Shown here piece after piece: positions 5,643-7,721 of a stretch of 7,721 bases of DNA. The DNA lies in the NCBI GenBank assembly GCA_021826605.1, contig JAKAZF010000113.1:1-7721 (forward strand), read 5' to 3'. The notes beneath the pieces are model-generated. The model ran no database searches. It saw only the letters and a list, made by a program, of their open reading frames with translations, and had not been told where the DNA came from. Each line of letters begins with the position of its first letter. Positions within the stretch are counted from its first letter, which is position 1. The position numbers were made by a program, and so were the translations under genes. The DNA is from Planctomycetota bacterium. Its GTDB lineage: Bacteria; Planctomycetota; Phycisphaerae; WQYP01.

Positions 5643-6776
5643 ATGCAAAATAATTATGGAATGGCGGACCGGTGGCAATGGTCGTTACCAGCGATGCGGG
5701 CGCACCGGTTACGCGCGGCGGTATTTGGGACACTGGCCGTGCTTTGGCTGATGCTGACGGCACAGACCGCATCGGCAACCGTGCTGGATGGTGGGCATTT
5801 TTTTCCTCCCAATGCCGTGGTGCAGGCCAACCAGATGATTACCCGCATGCAGGCGAAAACGGGCAAAACCATTTTGGTACAGACGTTTGCCAGCATTCCT
5901 CCGGCCATTGAACAACAATTTCCCCATCAATCGCTGCACAAGTTTTTTTATCGGTGGGCGGGTGCCGTCGGAAAGGCGCAGCACGTCCGCGGTGTGGTAA
6001 TTATCATTTGTCGAAAACCAGGATATTTGATCGTCCGCGCTGACAAATCAACCCTTGGGAGCTTTTTTACGCGGTCGGAGCAGGCGCGGGCAAGCGAACT
6101 GATGCTGGATTTATTCCGCGGCAGCGAATTTAAGGGCGGGCTGCTCAGCGGAGTTGAGTTTATTACTCGCACCATTGAGCAGCGAGCGGGGCAGTTGCAG
6201 CCGGTACATGCCCCGGGTGGCGCTGCATTGGCACGCCGGCCGGCCGTGCGGTCACATCGCATAATGATTCTAATAGCGGTACTGCTGGGCATATTTATTC
6301 TCTTCTGGCTAATGACTCGGCGAGGTAAGTCGATGCAGCCTCCGATTGGGGGCCCGACGGCCGGCATCAATCCGCAGACTGCCGGTCTGACACCGGAAAC
6401 TACACCGACGGCCGCGGGGCCACAGTCGCCAGGCACCAGTGCCATGGGCGGTTTTGCCTCCGGTTTGGCAGGCGGGGTCGTCGGTGCCGTGGCAGGGAAT
6501 ATGCTTTACAACGCCATTGAGGGCAATCAATCGGTATTGAACACGCCTGCGGGGGCCGCCGGTTCCGCCCCTCTGGATACGGGCAGCACCGGTAACGATG
6601 CGCCTGATACAACTGCCGATAACGCATCCGACTGGTCCAACACAGGAAATGATGATGCTGCCGGTGGATCATTTGGCGGTTCCGACGATGACTCGGCTGC
6701 CGATGCTGCGGACGACTCCTCCAGTGGCGATGATGATTCTGCCGACGATGCCGATGATGATGGAGGGGCATTTTAG
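5643..6776 (+). CDS. TPM-domain membrane protein with Gly-rich and acidic tail
   Basis: This is probably a member of the TPM family (TLP18.3/Psb32/MOLO-1; YgcG-like in bacteria), whose bacterial functions are mostly unclear. The 377-residue product has a signal peptide (hydrophobic 25-40, likely cleavage after ASA at 43-45). A TPM-like domain spans about 55-180, with KTILVQTFASIPP early, GVVIIICRKPGYLIVRADKS at 117-136 and a C-terminal helix LLSGVEFITRTIEQ. A membrane helix follows at about 207-224, then RRGK. Residues 230-377 contain no Lys, Arg or His: first Pro/Thr/Gly-rich sequence, then the Gly/Ala stretch GGFASGLAGGVVGAVAG (269-285) resembling a glycine zipper, then an Asp/Ser/Gly tail with 16 Asp in the last 41 residues. 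GAAGAGG at 5629-5635 supports the start. The TPM assignment rests on pattern, not a search. The SapC-like gene lies 87 bases downstream. Confidence 0.75.
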   Translation: MQNNYGMADRWQWSLPAMRAHRLRAAVFGTLAVLWLMLTAQTASATVLDGGHFFPPNAVVQANQMITRMQAKTGKTILVQTFASIPPAIEQQFPHQSLHKFFYRWAGAVGKAQHVRGVVIIICRKPGYLIVRADKSTLGSFFTRSEQARASELMLDLFRGSEFKGGLLSGVEFITRTIEQRAGQLQPVHAPGGAALARRPAVRSHRIMILIAVLLGIFILFWLMTRRGKSMQPPIGGPTAGINPQTAGLTPETTPTAAGPQSPGTSAMGGFASGLAGGVVGAVAGNMLYNAIEGNQSVLNTPAGAAGSAPLDTGSTGNDAPDTTADNASDWSNTGNDDAAGGSFGGSDDDSAADAADDSSSGDDDSADDADDDGGAF

Positions 6777-6852
6777 GCGAGATCGGGTGGCACCGATGGA
6801 GGGCCGGGAGCGTATAAGCACGCGGGTGTATAACATACTGGCGACCTGTTAC

Positions 6853-6857
6853 GGAGG
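6853..6857 (+). promoter_or_regulatory. Ribosome binding site for the GTG-started SapC-like gene
   Basis: GGAGG lies six bases before the GTG at 6864. It decides the start of a frame whose first in-frame ATG occurs only at codon 42, inside the conserved domain. Confidence 0.75.
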
Positions 6858-6863
6858 TTAAAC

Positions 6864-7721
6864 GTGAATCAATTGTTGTTTTACCAAAAGCCGGAGCCGT
6901 TGAATGCAGCGCGGCATCGCGACTTGAGATTGACGGCCGAAAACCCGAATTTTTCATTTGCGGCCTCCACCAACAGTATTCCCCTCATGGCGGTGGAATT
7001 TCCCCGTGCTGCTCTGGATTTTCCCATTGTGTTTGCCGGCGCGCCGGAATCGATACAGTCACCGGCTGTCATTGTCGGTCTTAAGAACACTGAAAATATA
7101 TTTGTTGACGCCGACGGCCGATGGTTGGCCAGCTATATTCCTGCATTTGTACGGCGTTACCCGTTTGTGCTCGCGGAGCAGCCCAACAGCAAAGAACTGG
7201 CTGTGATGATTGATGTGGCCTACTCCGGTTTTTCCACGGAACATGGGCAAAGAATATTTACCGAAAAAGACGAGCCGTCGGATTTTTTGCGGACTGCCAT
7301 CAATTTTTTGCGTGATTTTCATGATCAGTCTCAACGTACACGCGAATTTGTGCAGGAATTGAAGAATCTGGATTTGCTTGTGCCGCGCCAGTTTCAGATT
7401 GCGCAGCAAGGTAAGACGGTTTTTACCCTTCGTGATTTCTATGTGGTAGATGAATCCCTTCTTGGCAAGCTGTCCGACATGCAACTCATTTCGCTTGGTC
7501 GGCGCGGCTATCTGATGTTGATTTATGCCCATTTGTTTTCATTGGCAAACATGCAGAAAAATTTTGCCAAATTGGCGCAGACAATCGAAATACCAAAACC
7601 AGAATCGCCGCCCGCCATTCGCGAGGCACTGGTGGTAGATACAAAGCGCGGCAGCCCGATGCTGCTGTGGATATTTATTGGTGCGGGGATTGTGTTTGTA
7701 ATCGCGGTGGTCATTATTCTC
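6864..7721 (+). CDS. SapC-family protein with C-terminal membrane segment (3' partial)
   Basis: The frame from GTG at 6864 stays open for 286 codons to the window edge, so the C-terminus is missing. The protein resembles the SapC family (Pfam SapC), named after an S-layer-related protein of Campylobacter fetus; its biochemical role is poorly defined. Family-like features in order are HRDLRLT (18-24), FSFAASTNSIPLMAVEFPRA (30-49), LDFPIVF (51-57), NIFVDADGRWLASYIPAFVRRYPF (78-101), a middle helical region at about 138-170, FYVVDESLLGKL (192-203) and YAHLFSLANMQK (221-232). After this core comes a Pro-rich linker (IEIPKPESPPAI) and a strongly hydrophobic helix beginning near residue 266 and still running at the window end. 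As I recall them, SapC proteins usually end after the YA-LLSL-Q segment, so the membrane tail is an addition. There is no N-terminal signal peptide, which suggests tail anchoring with the SapC domain in the cytoplasm. It probably shares a transcript with the TPM gene. Confidence 0.82.
   Translation, partial: MNQLLFYQKPEPLNAARHRDLRLTAENPNFSFAASTNSIPLMAVEFPRAALDFPIVFAGAPESIQSPAVIVGLKNTENIFVDADGRWLASYIPAFVRRYPFVLAEQPNSKELAVMIDVAYSGFSTEHGQRIFTEKDEPSDFLRTAINFLRDFHDQSQRTREFVQELKNLDLLVPRQFQIAQQGKTVFTLRDFYVVDESLLGKLSDMQLISLGRRGYLMLIYAHLFSLANMQKNFAKLAQTIEIPKPESPPAIREALVVDTKRGSPMLLWIFIGAGIVFVIAVVIIL

Noticed and set aside
6598..6861. Met/Pro/Thr-rich open frame on + overlapping the end of the TPM gene
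   Set aside because: It is a frame-shifted reading of the GAT/GAC-rich acidic tail (GATGATG read as ATG ATG), hence the runs of Met.
6400..6957. 185-codon open frame on the - strand rich in His, Arg and Pro
   Set aside because: It is the antisense of the acidic, Gly-rich tail; its composition is an artefact of the repeated codons on the + strand.

Overview
The window is bacterial, with dense genes almost all on the + strand, moderate-to-high G+C and Shine-Dalgarno (SD) sites before most genes. Two adjacent short exported proteins (an N-terminal hydrophobic segment, then a small domain with a D/N-G-L-L turn) resemble small secreted proteins I associate with Planctomycetota, especially the Phycisphaerae side. 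That assignment is an inference from family resemblance, not a measured placement.

Layout. Positions 1-93 may hold the last 30 codons of an unidentified gene. Positions 94-406 contain no gene I can support. From a candidate promoter at 407-434, six genes follow closely on the + strand and could form one transcript. They are an 86-residue membrane miniprotein (442-702), two related small exported proteins (771-1073 and 1146-1433), biotin synthase bioB (1488-2609), a beta-ketoacyl synthase (2611-3735, one base after bioB) and glutamine-dependent NAD+ synthetase nadE (3810-5504). After a 138-base gap with a 15-base perfect palindrome comes a TPM-domain membrane protein with a long tail devoid of basic residues (5643-6776). 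A SapC-family protein follows (6864 to the window end, incomplete), starting at GTG and carrying an unusual C-terminal membrane segment.

How the genes fit together. The first block contains cofactor enzymes: BioB makes biotin, NadE makes NAD+, and the ketoacyl synthase carries out acyl-chain condensation. The ketoacyl synthase is tightly coupled to bioB and may supply or modify an acyl chain, possibly the pimeloyl precursor; this is unproven. The second block (TPM protein and SapC-like protein) looks directed at the cell envelope.

Main points for a second look: BioB has Gly at the position where classical BioB has the first Cys ligand of its [2Fe-2S] cluster; the bioB-ketoacyl synthase pairing; the tandem small exported proteins; a possible leaderless start at 442; the palindrome before the TPM gene; and the membrane-tailed SapC protein. 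I saw no tRNA, rRNA, CRISPR array, insertion sequence or convincing intrinsic terminator.
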